Source: Lolium rigidum (Eukaryota; Streptophyta; Magnoliopsida; Poales; Poaceae). Taken from it: 64,000 bases of DNA. Made by a program: the position numbers and the translations under genes. The DNA lies in NCBI RefSeq assembly GCF_022539505.1, contig NC_061510.1:222230043-222294042 (forward strand), written 5' to 3'. The notes beneath the pieces were generated by a model, which was not told where the DNA came from, did not search any database, and was given only the letters and a program-made list of their open reading frames with translations. Positions 11,760 to 24,371 of the stretch are shown in pieces (positions within the stretch are counted from its first letter, which is position 1; each line of letters starts with the position of its first letter).

Positions 11760-14423
11760 TCATGTTACCTTATATTGTATTGATATGGATCCAATCATAA
11801 TATTTTGATATCCTTGTTTAGGCTCATATATAGGACAATCAATAACTCCCACTCTGATAGTTCTCAAATTAGAAATTGTATTAACTCCACATACTTTATC
11901 AATCCTCTTGGGAAAATAAACAGTATGCTCCTTGTTATCAACATTGAAAGTAACTTTTCCTTTATTGCAATCAATAACAGCCCCTGCAGTGTTAAGAAAA
12001 GGTCTTCCAAGAATAATAGACATATTCTCATCTTCAGGCATTTCCAACACAACAAAATCAGTTAATATTAAGCAATTATTAGTAACTTGAACAGGAACAT
12101 CCTCACATATATGAACAGGAACATCAGTAGATTTATCAGCCATTTGCAAAGATATATCAGTTGGTATCAACTTATCTAAATAAAGTCTCTTGTAAAGGGA
12201 AAAAGGCATAACACTAACTCCTGCTCCCAAATCACATAGAGCAGTTCTAACATAATTATTCTTGATGGAACAAGGGATAGTCGGTATACCTGGGTCTCCC
12301 AGCTTCTTTGGAACCTTGCCATTGAAAGAGTAATTAGCAAGCATAGTTGAAATCTCCTCATTAGGAATTTTCCTTTTGTTAGAGACAATATCTTTCATAT
12401 ACTTTGAATAAGGAGGCAATTTAATAGCATCAGTCAAAGGGATTTGTAGGAACAAAGGTTTCATCCAATCACAAAATTTATTATAGTGTTCTTCTTCCTT
12501 TTATTTTAGATTCTTAACAAGAAAAGGCATTTGCTTTTGAACCCAAGGTTCTCTTTCATTACCATGTTTCTTAGCAATAAAATCTTCTTTAGTGTACTTT
12601 TTATTTTTAGCATGCTTTTCAGATTCATCTTCAACCTCTTCTTTATCAAAAACATCATTCTTATCATTATCTTTATCATGTTCATTACCACTTTCAGTTT
12701 CAGCATCATAAATAGAAATACTATTAGGATCATTAACAGGCTCAGAGGATTCTACAACAGTTTTATGTTTCTTCTTCTTTTTCTTAGAAGGAGCACTAAT
12801 TTCTTTAGTTTGTTGAGAATCTTGTTCAACTCTTTTGGGATGCCCCTCAGGATATAGAGGATCTTGAGTAGAAACACCACCTCTAGTTGTTACTTCATAA
12901 GCATGTTTCTCTTTAGAAGTATTTAGCAAGTCATTTTGCACTTTAGTGAGTTGATCAATTTGAGTTTGAACCATATGAAAATGTTTAACAAGCATCTTAA
13001 CATCATTGGAGGTTCTCTCCACAATATCATGCAATTCACTAATAGCTCGAGAATTTTCCATTAAATGATTCTCTACTCTCATATTAAAATTATCTTGCTT
13101 AACAACATAATTATCAAACTCATCTAAACATTGATCAGGAGGTTTTGAGTAAGGAATATCTTCTCTATCAAAGCGTTGAAGAGAATGTACCTCAATCGTG
13201 GATGAAGGGGGAGTTATCTTACATAAATCTTCTATGGGGGGTAAATTCTTCACATCTTCAGATTTAATACCTTTCTCTTTAAGAGATTTCTTGGCTTCCC
13301 TCATATCTTCATCATTTAATTTAATCATACCCCTCTTCTTCAATATTGGTGTTGGGGTTGGTTCAGGTGTAGTCCAATCATCATGATTTTGGCCTATTTT
13401 AGCCATTAATTCTTCAGCTTCGTCTGGAGTTCTTTTCCTGAAAACACAACCAGCACAACTATCCAGGTATGCCCTAGACTCAATGGTTAGTCCACTATAA
13501 AATATATCAAGTAAGTCATGCTTTTCCAAATCATGTCCAGACCGAGCTCTAAGAAGAGAGCAAAACCTTGCCCAAGCTTCAGGCAATTTCTCTCCATCTT
13601 CTTGATCGAAACTATAAATTTTCTGCAAATTAATATGTTGAGCACTAGCAGGAAAATATTTCCGAAAGAAAACATCAAGCAAAACTTTTGGACTATCAAT
13701 AGAATCAGGAGGCAAACTATTATACCAAGTTTTAGCATCATCCTTTAATGAGAAAGGAAAAAATTTAGCAACAAAATAAGTACGCTTCTTGATATCATCA
13801 GAAAACAAGCTACTCAAAGTAGAAAGCTCATTCATGTGCTCTACAACACTTTCTTTTTCAGTACCACAAAAAGATGTTTTCTCAACAATAGATATATGAG
13901 ATAAATCAAGAGAAAAATCATAATCCTTATCCTTAATGTTTATAGGATATGTGGCAAATTTAGGATCAGGAGATAGTTAATATCTAACAGCACGTTGTGC
14001 AAGAAGCTTTTTAATGTTACTTGCATCAGTAGTAGCATTACATTTATCAATAAAATCATCATCAAGTTCCACATAATGTTCATCAAGATCATCACTAGAG
14101 TGTTCAACAGACTCAGGTGAATTAACAGGTGTAACAGTATTTTCATTAGGAATTTCAGTATTTTCAATTTGTCTAGACCTAGCAATTGTAGCATCTAGAA
14201 AAGGACCTAATGAACCATTATCATCAAGCACAGTAGAAGCATCATTAAAATTATAAGAGGAATTTTCAGATTCAGCAGAAGTACCAGCATGTGAAGCGTG
14301 TGGTGGTGAAACAAGTTGACTTATCACTGATGGTGAATCAAGAGCAGCAGAGGTACTCAGAGTTGTACCTTTTCTTGTAGTGGATGGTAATATGGCGACT
14401 TTAGCATCGCGAGGTTTACCCAT
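11760..14423 (-). pseudogene. gag-protease polyprotein of E2, two in-frame stops
   Basis: A single frame of 888 codons starts MGKPRDAKVAILPS at 14423 and ends at 11760. TAA stops fall at 13977-13979 and 12501-12503, with no frameshift. The retrotransposon gag domain lies at about 13850-13450, with FPFSLKDDAKTWYNSLPPDS and the tail LPEAWARFCSLLRARSGHDL. A Lys/Asp/Glu-rich linker without a clear zinc knuckle follows. The aspartic protease (12464-11760) has the active-site region CDLGAGVSVMPFSLY and the second conserved block IILGRPFLNTAGAVID. Polymerase domains should follow and are absent. Both stops could be CAA-to-TAA changes. The element would need enzymes from a relative. Confidence 0.85.
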
Positions 14424-14481
14424 GATGGAGGATTTGCATCGAACAATATCGATTCAGGTGAACTTGCAAATAAAGCTATGC

Positions 14482-14499
14482 TCCCCGGCAACGGTGTCA
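14482..14499 (-). other. Primer-binding site of E2
   Basis: The minus strand reads TGACACCGTTGCCGGGGA, 11 nt inside the 5' LTR. It differs from the tRNA-Asp site of E1 and E3 at two positions near the 5' end (G to A at both). Confidence 0.78.
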
Positions 14500-14510
14500 G
14501 AAAATAGTCT

Positions 14511-15889
14511 TGATGACCCACAAGTATAGGGGATCGCAACAGTCTTCGAGGGAAGTAAAACCCAATTTATTGATTTGACACAAGGGGAGCCAAAGAATAT
14601 TTGTAAGCCTGAACAGCGGAGTTGTCAATTCAGCTGCACCTGGAAACAGACTTGCTCGCAAGAGTTTATCGGTAGCAACAGTTTTATAGCAGTAGCAGTA
14701 GTGAAATATAAGCAGCAGTGTAACAAAGATAGCAGTAGTGATTATAGTAAACAACAGGATTAAAATACTGTAGGCACATGGATGGATGAACGGGCGCTGC
14801 ATGGATAAGAGAACTCATGTAACAATCAAGGCAGGGCATTTGCAGATAATAAAAAAACAGTATCCAAGTACTAAATAACCATAGGCATGTGTTCCGTATA
14901 TAGTCGTACGTGCTCGCAATGAGAAACTTGCACAACATCTTTTGTCCTACCAGCCGGTGGCAGCCGGGCCTCTAGGGAAACTACTGGTAATTAAGGTACT
15001 CCTTTTAATAGAGTGCCGGAGCAAAGCATTAATACTCCGTGAACACATGTGATCCTCATATCACAGCCTTCCCCTCCGGTTGTCCCAATTTCTGTCACTT
15101 TGGGGCCTCGGGTTTCGGACAGCAATATGTGTATACAACTTGCAGGTAAGATCATAAAACAATGAATATCATCATGAATCAATAACATGTTCAGATCTGA
15201 AATCATGGCACTCGGGCCCTAGTGACAAGCATTAAGCATAACAAGTTGCAACAATATCATAAAAGTACCAACAAACGGATACTAGGCACTATGCCCTAAC
15301 AATCTTATGACTATTACATGATCAATCTCATCCAATCCCTACCATCCCCTTCAGCCTACAGCGGGGGAATTACTCACACATGGATGGGGGAAGTATGGAT
15401 GGTCGATGGAGAGGCGTCGGTGGTGATGATGGCGATGATCTCCTCCAATTCCCCGTCCCGGCAGGGTGCCAGAATGGAGTTTCGCGATGGCGGCGGAGTT
15501 CTGGATGTCTTCTGGCAAATTGGTCGAACCCCCTGGCGTTTTTAGGTCAAAGGCTTTAAGTAGTCCAGAGGGGAGCGTCGGGGGCTGGCCGAGGCGGCGC
15601 CACCATAGGGCGGCGCGGCCCAGGGGGCCACCGCGCCGCCTGGTGTTGTGTGCACCTCGTGGCCCCCCTCCGTCTTGTCTTCTGGCTCCGTAGGTCTTCT
15701 GTGAAATTAGGCCCATTGCAATTATTTCCGGGAATTTCCTGAAAGTTGAGTTTCTGCACAAAAATAAGACACCAGGGCAATTCTGCTGAAAACAGAGTTA
15801 GTCCGTGTTAGTTGTATCCAAAATACACAAATTAGAGGCAAAACAATAGCAAAAGTGTTCGGGAAAGTAGATACGTTTTGGACGTATCA
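14511..15889 (-). repeat. 5' LTR of E2
   Basis: 1,379 bp, minus strand TGATACGTCCAAAACG at 15889 to ...GGTCATCA at 14511. The U3 has a GC-rich inverted repeat around 15595-15650. Short ORFs such as 15351-15761 are GC-rich U3 readings. Confidence 0.88.
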
Positions 15890-17606
15890 CCGACCTAGCA
15901 TCAGAGATGCTCTGGCGCACTTCGTCTCCGTGAATTTCAAGGAGAGAAAGAGCGTCAAGAAGGCGATCATCTTCGGGCGTTTCGAGTTCAAAATCTTGGT
16001 GCATCCTCCCTACTGAAACAAAATCTTCGAATTGTCAACAGGTGCATGGAAAAGCAAACGTTTACGAAGAATCAAAGTGGTTAGGGCACTTACTAATGAA
16101 GCGCCGATTTTGTGACTCTAAGCGGGCGATGATATCTTCCTCGCGAGCAGATTATCGAGTTGTGTTCTCGCTCAAGACATTTTCTGCGTCATGGAGTCTT
16201 TTTCGAAGACCCTTGACAACAGCAGCGTCTAACTCAGCCTTCTCGCGAGCTTTTTCGCTCTGCTCCAGCTTGAGGGCAAGGTCATCGGCGCGCTTATTAG
16301 CCTCAGAAAGGGCCTCTAGCAAAATAAAAGATGACAATGTTATGACAAAATATCAGAGGAAAATCTACTCGATGAAAAGAGGCAAGAGAGGAATACCTTT
16401 CAACTTATCAGCATGATCACGGTACCCGATAACTTGGGTACCAAGACGAATAAATTCTTTCATCAAAGGCTGAAAAGGAAAATGGATGCAAAAATCAACA
16501 TAGGGAAAGAAGTTCGACAGCAAAAAAAAGGGGGGCCAAAAAGGCTGAAAAGTTCGAGAAACATGGATGAAAAGAGCCCTTACATCGTCCATAGGAGGAG
16601 TCGCAGAGTTACCAGTCAAGAGACTCGACTCTTTGCCCAGCTCAATCCTCGCTCTCTTCGGTGACGGGGCACGGGGGCTCACGACAGGAGTTGGATGCCC
16701 TATGTCCTGTTGAGGAGGCGAGGTTTCGTCCGTAATAGGGCGAGTCTCGGAGATCACTAAAGTACGAGACGTGCTTGTTAAAGCAGTCCCGTTAACAGGA
16801 GGATCCTCTTCCTCGTCGCCCCTGGGCATCAAGAAAGAGTATAAGAAACGCTTAACAGGCAAAAATATCTGGTACAAGAAAGAGTGTAAGAAACTTACGA
16901 GCTGACGAGGGCATCATCGTAAGGGTTGAAGGCTTTTTCCTCCTCTTCGGGTGAAGTCTCCTCGAGAGGGGATTTACCCGCTTTGGAGGTGCCAGAGTCT
17001 GCGACCTCATCCCTTTTCCGCTTGTTCGTCGGAGAAGCAGCAGAGGAGAGAGAATGCGTAGACTCGGAGGCCACAGATTCAACTTCTCTTTCAGAGGAAG
17101 CCGCAGATTTGTGAAAACCTGCAACTTCACTCTCAGGGTGTGAAGTGCCCTGGTTCTCGTCGGTGACGACGGTTCGTTCTTCGACTTCCCCGCCCTCAGG
17201 AAGGGGATGTAGAGAAGATAAGACTTGATGTTTCTACAAGGTAAAAAGATATGTCGACAATAAGTTATACCAGGGAAGTCAGCAAAATAGTAGTCGACAA
17301 ATGTTAAAAATTTGGGAGGACAAAAAAGTTTACCTTGGGCAGGGCGTTGGTGCTGCTATACGGCTCCACGCGATAGGAGGATGGAATGGCGTCTTTCTTG
17401 CTTAGCGACGACATCCTCCGAACAAGCTTCCCTAGGTCTTTAACTGGAAGATCCTTGGAGAAGCGGTCCACATCTTTGTCGCCAGCATACATCCAGAGAG
17501 GGTTCTTGCGAGCCTGTAAAGGTTGCACCCTAATCCTAAGGAAGTACGCAGTAATCTGAATACCCGACAACTCTTTGCCGCGGGTATTCTAGAGTTCGTG
17601 GATGTG

Positions 17607-19201
17607 TGATACGTCCCAAACGTATCTATAATTTCTTATGTTCCATGTTACTTTTATGATGATACGCACATGTTTTATACACATTATATGTCATTATTAT
17701 GCATTTTCCGGCACTAACCTATTGACGAGATGCCGAAGAGCCGATTCGTTGTTTTCTGCTGTTTTTGGTTTCAGAAATCCTAGTAAGGAAATATTCTCGG
17801 AATTGGACGAAATCAACGCCCAGGGGCCTATTTTTCCACGAAGCTTCCAGAAGACCGAGGGAGATACGAAGTGGGGCCACGAGGTGGCGACACAACAGGG
17901 CGGCGCGGCCCAGGTCTTGGCCGCGCGGCCCTGTTGTGTGGGCCCCTTGTGACGCCTCCTGACCTGCCCTTCCGCCTACTTAAAGCCTTCGTCGCGAATA
18001 CCCCAGTACCGAGAGCCACGATACGGAAAACCTTCCAGAGACGCCGGTGCCGCCAATCCCATCTCGGGGGATTCAGGAGATCGCCTCCGGCACCCTGCCG
18101 GAGAGGGGAATCATCTCCCGGAGGTCTCTTCATCGCCATGATCGCCTCCGGATCGATGTGTGAGTAGTCCACCCCTGGACTATGGGTCCATAGCAGTAGC
18201 TAGATGGTTGTCTTCTCCTCATTGTGCTATCATGTTAGATCTTGTGAGCTGCCTATCATGATCAAGATCATCTATTTGTAATGCTACATGTTGTGTTTGT
18301 TGGGATCCGGTGAATATTGAATACTATGTCAAGTTGATTATCAATCTATCATATATGTTTTTTATGTTCTTGCATGCTCTCCGTTGCTAGTAGAGGCTCT
18401 GGCCAAGTTGATACTTGTGACTCCAAGAGGGAGTATTTATGCTCGATAGTGGGTTCATGCCTCCATTGAATCTGGGACAGTGACAAAAAGTTCTAAGGTT
18501 GTGGATGTGCTGTTGCCACTAGGGATAAAACATCGATGCTTTGTCTAAGGATATTTGTGTTGATTACATTAAGCACCATACTTAATGCAATTGTCTATTG
18601 TTTACAACTTAATACTGGAAGGGGTTCGGATGATAACCTGAAGGTGGACTTTTTAGGCATAGATGCATGCTGGATAGCGGTCTATGTACTTTGTCGTAAT
18701 GCCCTGATTAACTCTCATAGTACTCATCATGATATATGTATGTGCATTGTTATGCCTTCGTTATTTGTCAATTGCCCAACTGTAATTTGTTCACCCAACA
18801 TCTGTTTATCTTATGGGAGAGACACCACTAGTGAACTGTGGACCCCGGTCCAATTCTTTACATCTGAAATACAATCTACTGCAATTGTCTTTACTGTTCT
18901 TCGTAAACAAACATCATCATCCACACTATACATCTAATCCTTTGTTTATAGCAAGCCGGTGAGATTGACAACCTCACTGTTACGTTGGGGCAAAGTATTT
19001 TGATTGTGTTGTACAGGTTCCACGTTGGCGCTGGAATCCCTGGTGTTGCGCCGCACTACACTCCGCCACCAACAGCCTTCACGTGCTCCTTGACTTCTAC
19101 TGGTTCGATAACCTTGGTTTCTTACTGAGGGAAACTTGCTGCTGTGCGCATCACACCTTCCTCTTGGGGTTCCCAACGGACGTGTGCCTTACACGCCATC
19201 A
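17607..19201 (+). repeat. 5' LTR of E3
   Basis: 1,595 bp, TGATACGTCCCAAACGTATC to ...ACGCCATCA. The U3 contains a near-perfect inverted repeat with 21-nt arms at 17890-17910 and 17919-17939 (one mismatch, 8-nt loop), followed by a weak TATA-like CTACTTAAAG near 17973. Confidence 0.93.
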
Positions 19202-19211
19202 AGCAAATTTC

Positions 19212-19229
19212 TGGCGCCGTTGCCGGGGA
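19212..19229 (+). other. Primer-binding site of E3 (tRNA-Asp type)
   Basis: TGGCGCCGTTGCCGGGGA, 10 nt after the 5' LTR, complementary to the 3' end of plant tRNA-Asp. Confidence 0.9.
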
Positions 19230-19452
19230 GATCAAGACACGCTGCAAGGGGAGTCTCCCACATCCAATCTCTTTACTTTGTTTTTGTCTTGCTTTACTTT
19301 ACTTTATTTTATTTACTGCTTTGCATTCTCTATATTAAAAACACAAAAAAATTAGTTACTTGCATTTACTTTATTTAGTTTGCTTTATTTACTACTGCTA
19401 AAATGAATACTCCTGAGAACACTAAGTTGTGTGATTTTACTAGTTAATCTTA

Positions 19453-20188
19453 ATGGAAAACAAGAAAAATATTAGAGATCTTTATAGTATTTATCTTGAG
19501 TTAGGACATGAGGTGTTTGAAGAGAAAATTAAAAAACCCATGAAACTTTGTTTGCAAAATAGTTGTAGCAATGTTATTAGCATGAACTCTTTGAACACTA
19601 TTATTGCTAATGCTATGGAAGAATTTAAGCTTGGGGAAGCTGGTTTTGATGAGCATGATACTTTTAGTCCCCCAAGCATGGAGGAGAGAATTTACTTTGA
19701 TGACACTTACTATTGAGGATAAAGTTTATTATGATTATACTATGCCTCCTACATTTGATGATTATGGTGATAAGAATAATTATGGTAGCTACTTTGTTGA
19801 ATTTGCTCCCACTATAATTAATAAGAATGGCTATGCTTATGTTGGGTGTAGTAATTATTTTATGCATGAGACTCATGATAAGAATGCTTTATGTGATAGT
19901 TATATTGTTGAGTTTGTTCATGATGCTACTGGAAATTATTATGAGAGAGGAAAATATGGTTGTAGAAATTTTCATGTTACTAAAACACCTCTCTATATGC
20001 TGAAATTTTTGAAGTTACACTTGTTTTTTCTTCCTATGCTATTCACTTTGTTCTTCATGAATTTATTTGTGTACAAGATTCCTATGCATAGGAAGTGGGT
20101 TAGACTTAAATATATTTTGAATTTGCTTCTTGATGCTCCTTTTTCTTCAAATCTTATTCCTTATGAGTGCATCATTAAAATCTACTGA
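19453..20188 (+). pseudogene. Uncharacterised ORF of E3, one frameshift
   Basis: The first part (19453-19716, MENKKNIRDLYSIYLELGHE) runs into TYY-stop. The reading continues one base off from about 19713 as EDKVYYDYTMPPTFDDYGD and ends at 20188, so a single-base insertion explains the break. The product would be about 240 residues. It is Tyr/Asn/Asp-rich in the middle, with a hydrophobic stretch (LKLHLFFLPMLFTLFFMNLF) that could be a membrane segment, then a basic tail (MHRKWVRLKYI). It shares nothing visible with the E1 ORF at the same position, nor with gag or pol. A repeated reading frame of this kind is common in Triticeae non-autonomous elements; no function known to me. Confidence 0.65.
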
Positions 20189-22757
20189 GCCCATCTTAAT
20201 GGCTATAAAGAAAGAACTTTTTGGGAGATAACCCATGTTTTTATTTTGCTACTGTTTTGTTGTGTCTTGGAAGTTGTTACTACTGTAGCAACCTCTCCTT
20301 ATCTTTATTTTATTGCATTGTTGTGCCAAGTAAAGTCTTTGATAGTAAAGTCAATACTAGATTTGGATTACTGCGCGAGAACAGATTTCTTTACTGTCAC
20401 GAAATTGAGCCGCCCCGTCTGTAGAAAATTTTAAAAAATCTTCCAATTTACGTGCGTGATCCTAAGATATGTACGCAACTTTCATTCAATTTGGGCATTT
20501 TCATCTGAGCAAGTCTGGTGCCTCTAAAAAATTCGTCTTTACGAACTGTTCAGTTTTGACAGATTCTGCCTTTTATTTCACATTGCCTGTTTTGCTATGT
20601 TTGATGGATTTCTTTGTTCCATTAACTTTCAGTAGCTCTGTGCAATGTCCAGAAGTGTTAAGAATTATTATGTCACCTCTGAATATATGAATTATGCACT
20701 GACCCTCTAATGAGATTTTTTTGAGTTTGGTGTGGAGGAAGTTTTCAAGGGTCAAGAGAGGAGGATGATACAATATGATCAAGAAGAGTGAAAAGTCTAA
20801 GCTTGGGGATGCCCTCGTGGTTCATCCCTGCATATTTTAAGAAGACTCAAGCATCTAATCTTGGGGATGCCCAAGGCATCCCTTCTTCATCGACAACTTA
20901 TCAGGTCACCTCTAGTGAAACTATATTTTTATTCCGTCACATCTTATGTGCTTTACTTGGAGCGTCTGTTTGTTTTTATTTTTCTTTTTGTTTGAATAAA
21001 TTCGGATCCTAGCATTCTTTGTTTGGGAGAGAGACACGCTCCGCTGTTTCGTATGAACACATGTGTTCTTAGCTTTATCTTTAATGTTCATTGCGAAGGT
21101 TGAACTACTTCATTCATTGTTATATGGTTGGAAACGGAAAATGTCGCATGTGGTAAATGGTATAAAGTCTTGAGTAATGTGATACTTGGCAATTGTTGTG
21201 CTCATATAGATCATGTTTAAGCTCTTGCATCATGTACCTTGTACCCATTAATGAAGAACTACATAGAGCTTGTTAAAATTTGGTTTGCATTATTAGTTTC
21301 TCTAGAGTCTAGATATTTTCTGGTTAAGGTGTTTGAACAACAAGGAGACAATGTAAAGTCTTATAATGCTTACAATATGTTCATATGTGAGCTTTTCTGC
21401 ACCTTTTATACTTGAGTTTGCTTCAAACAACCTTGCTAGCCTAGCCTTGTATTGAGAGGAATTCTTCTCGTGCATCCAAATCCTTGAGCCAAAAACTATG
21501 CCATTTGTGTCCACCATACCTACCTACTACATGGTATTTCTCTGCCATTCCAAAGTACATTACTTGAGTGCTACCTTTAAAATTCTATTCTTTGTCTTAT
21601 CAATATATAGCTCACGGGAAAAGTAGTCTTAAAAACTATTGTGGTGAAGAGTATGTACTTATGTGTCTTATTTCTTAATAAGTTGCTTGTTGAGCGGTAA
21701 CCATGTTTCTGGGGACGCCATCAACTTTTACCTTTGTTGAATATCATGTGAGTTGCTATGCATGTTCGTCTTGTCCGAAGTAAGGGCGATTTTCATGATC
21801 AAATGGTTTGAGTATGCATATTGTTAGAGAAGAACATTGGGCCGCTAACTAAAGCCATGATTCATGGTGGAAGTTTCAGTTTGGACAACTAATCCTCAAT
21901 CTCTTATGAGAATTTTAATTGTTGTTGAATGCTTATGCATTAAAAGAGGAGTCCATTATCTGTTGTCTATGTTGTCCCGGTATGGATGTCTAAGTTGAGA
22001 ATAATCAAAAGCGAGAAATCCAATGCGAGCTTTCTCCTTAGACCTTTGTACATGCGGCATAGAGGTACCCCTTTGTGACACTTGGTTGAAACATATGCTA
22101 TGCAATGATAATCCATGTTAATCCAAGCTAATTAGGACAAGGTGCAAGCACTATTGGTATACTATGCATGAGGCTTGCAACTTATAGGATATCTTATACA
22201 TAACACATATGCTTTATTAGTACCGTTGACAAAATTGTTTCTTGTTTTCAAAATGAAAAGCTCTAGCACAAATATAGTAATCCATGCTTCCCTCTGCGAA
22301 GGGCCTTTCTTCTACTTTATTTTTGAGTCAGTTTACCTATTCTTTCTATCCCAGAAGCAAACGCTTGTATCAATTGTGTGCATTGATTCTTACATGTTTA
22401 CCTATTGCACTTGTTATATTACTTTGTGTTGACAATTATCCATGAGATATATATGTTGAAGTTGAAAGCAACCGCTGAAACTTATATCTTCCTTTGTGTT
22501 GCTTCAATGCCTTTACTTTGAATTTATTGCTTTATGAGTAACTCTTATGCAAGTCTTATTGATGCTTGTCTTGAAAGTACTATTCATGAAAAGTCTTTGC
22601 TATATGATTCATTTGTTTACTCATTATCTTCATCATTGCTTCGAATCGCAACATTCATCTCATATGCTTTACAATAGTATTGATCAAGATTATGATAGCA
22701 TGTCACTTCAGAAATTATCCTTGTTATCGTTTACCTACTCGAGGGCGAGTAGGAACT
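20189..22757 (+). other. Noncoding 3' region of E3
   Basis: Aligns with E1 from about 20222 on (TGGGAGATAACCCA). Two polypurine-tract look-alikes occur near 20799-20813 and 20858-20873 (CTTGGGGATGCC). No credible ORF. Confidence 0.7.
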
Positions 22758-22772
22758 AAGCTTGGGGATGCT
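22758..22772 (+). other. Polypurine tract of E3
   Basis: AAGCTTGGGGATGCT directly before the 3' LTR; identical to that of E1. Confidence 0.82.
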
Positions 22773-24371
22773 TGATACGTCCCAAACGTATCTATAATTT
22801 CTTATGTTCCATGCTACTTTTATGATGATACTCACATGTTTTATACACATTATATGTCATTATTATGCATTTTCCGGCACTAACCTATTGACGAGATGCC
22901 GAAGAGCCGATTCTTGTTTTACTGCTGTTTTTGGTTTCAGAAATCCTAGTAAGGAAATATTCTCGGAATTGGACGAAATCAACGCCCGGGGGCCTATTTT
23001 TCCACGAAGCTTCCGGAAGACCGAGGGAGATACGAAGTGGGGCCACGAGGTGGCGACACAACAGGGCGGCACGGCCCAGGTCTTGGCCGCGCGGCCCTGG
23101 TGTGTGGGCCCCTCGTGACGCCTCCTGACCTGCCCTTCCGCCTACTTAAAGCCTTCATCGCGAATACCCCAGTACCGAGAGCCACGATACGGAAAACCTT
23201 CTAGAGACGCCACCGCCGCCAATCCCATCACGGGGGATTCAGGAGATCGCCTCCGGCACCCTGCCGGAGAGGGGAATCATCTCGCGGAGGTCTCTTCATC
23301 GCCATGATTGCCTCCGGATCGATGTGTGAGTAGTCCACCCCTCGACTATGGGTCCATAGCAGTAGCTAGATGGTTGTCTTCTCCTCATTGTGCTATCATG
23401 TTAGATCTTGTGAGATGCCTATCATGATCAAGATCATCTATTTGTAATGCTACATGTTATGTTTGTTGGGATCAGATGAATATTGAATACTATGTCAAGT
23501 TGATTATCAATCTATCATATATGTTGTTTATGTTCTTGCATGCTCTCCGTTGCTAGTAGAGGCTCTGGCCAAGTTGATACTTGTGACTCCAAGAGGGAGT
23601 ATTTATGCTCGATAGTGGGTTCATGCCTCCATTGAATGCGGGACGGTGACGGAAAGTTCTAAGGTTGTGGATGTGTCTGTTGCCACTAGGGATAAAACAT
23701 CGATGCTTTGTCTAAGGATATTTGTGTTGATTACATTACGCACCATACTTAATGCAATTGTCCGTTGTTTACAACTTAATGCTGGAAGGGGTTCGGTTGA
23801 TAACCTGAAGGTGGACTTTTTAGGCATAGATGCATGCTTGGATAGCGGTCTATGTACTTTGTCGTAATGCACTGATTAAATCTCATAGTACTCATCATGA
23901 TATATGTATGTGCATTGTTATGCCTTCTTTATTTGTCAATTGCCCAACTGTAATTTGTTCACCCAACATCTGTTTATCTTATGGGAGAGACACCACTAGT
24001 GAACTGTGGACCCCGGTCCAATTCTTTACATCTGAAATACAATCTACTGCAATTGTTCTTTACTTGTTCTTCGCAAACAAACATCATCATCCACACTATA
24101 CATCTAATCCTTTGTGTACAGCAAGCCGGTGAGATTGACAACCTCACTGTTACGTTGGGGCAAAGTACTTTGATTGTGTTGTGCAGGTTCCACGTTGGCG
24201 CCGGAATCCCTGGTGTTGCGCCACCCTACACTCCGCCACCAACAACCTTCACGTGCTCCTTGACTCCTACTGGTTCGATAACCTTGGTTTCTTACAGAGG
24301 GAAACTTGCTACTGTGCGCATCACACCTTCCTCTTGGGGTTCCCAATGGACGTGTGCCTTACACGCCATCA
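22773..24371 (+). repeat. 3' LTR of E3
   Basis: 1,599 bp, full-length partner of 17607-19201 with the same termini. ORFs inside it, such as 23981-24778, run across the LTR end into T1 and are not genes. Confidence 0.93.

Larger units (their letters stand above)
7229..15889 (-). mobile_element. E2: Athila-lineage Gypsy element (Fatima-like), polymerase missing
   Basis: Minus-strand order: 5' LTR (14511-15889), primer site (14482-14499), gag-protease (14423-11760), a noncoding stretch with an LTR-like GC-rich segment, ATHILA-type ORF (10968-9850), noncoding 3' region, polypurine tract (7496-7509), 3' LTR (7495 down to 7229). E1 interrupts the 3' LTR. No RT, RNase H or integrase is present between protease and the ATHILA ORF, so E2 is non-autonomous. 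The overlapping 267 bp of LTR differ by about 5%, more than the E1 LTR pair, which fits E1 having inserted into an older E2. E2 lies in the antisense gene of T1; the flank at 15890 reads CCGAC. Confidence 0.88.
17607..24371 (+). mobile_element. E3: non-autonomous Athila-lineage Gypsy element (Sabrina-like), both LTRs present
   Basis: 6,765 bp: LTR 17607-19201, primer site 19212-19229, a broken ORF, a 2.6-kb noncoding 3' region, polypurine tract 22758-22772, LTR 22773-24371. Flanks are ATGTG (17602-17606) and ATGCG (24372-24376), a target duplication with one change. The LTRs are very similar, with roughly 2-3% differences by eye. Inserted in the antisense gene of T1, whose reading continues on both sides. 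LTR, leader and 3' region match E1; the ORF does not. Confidence 0.93.
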
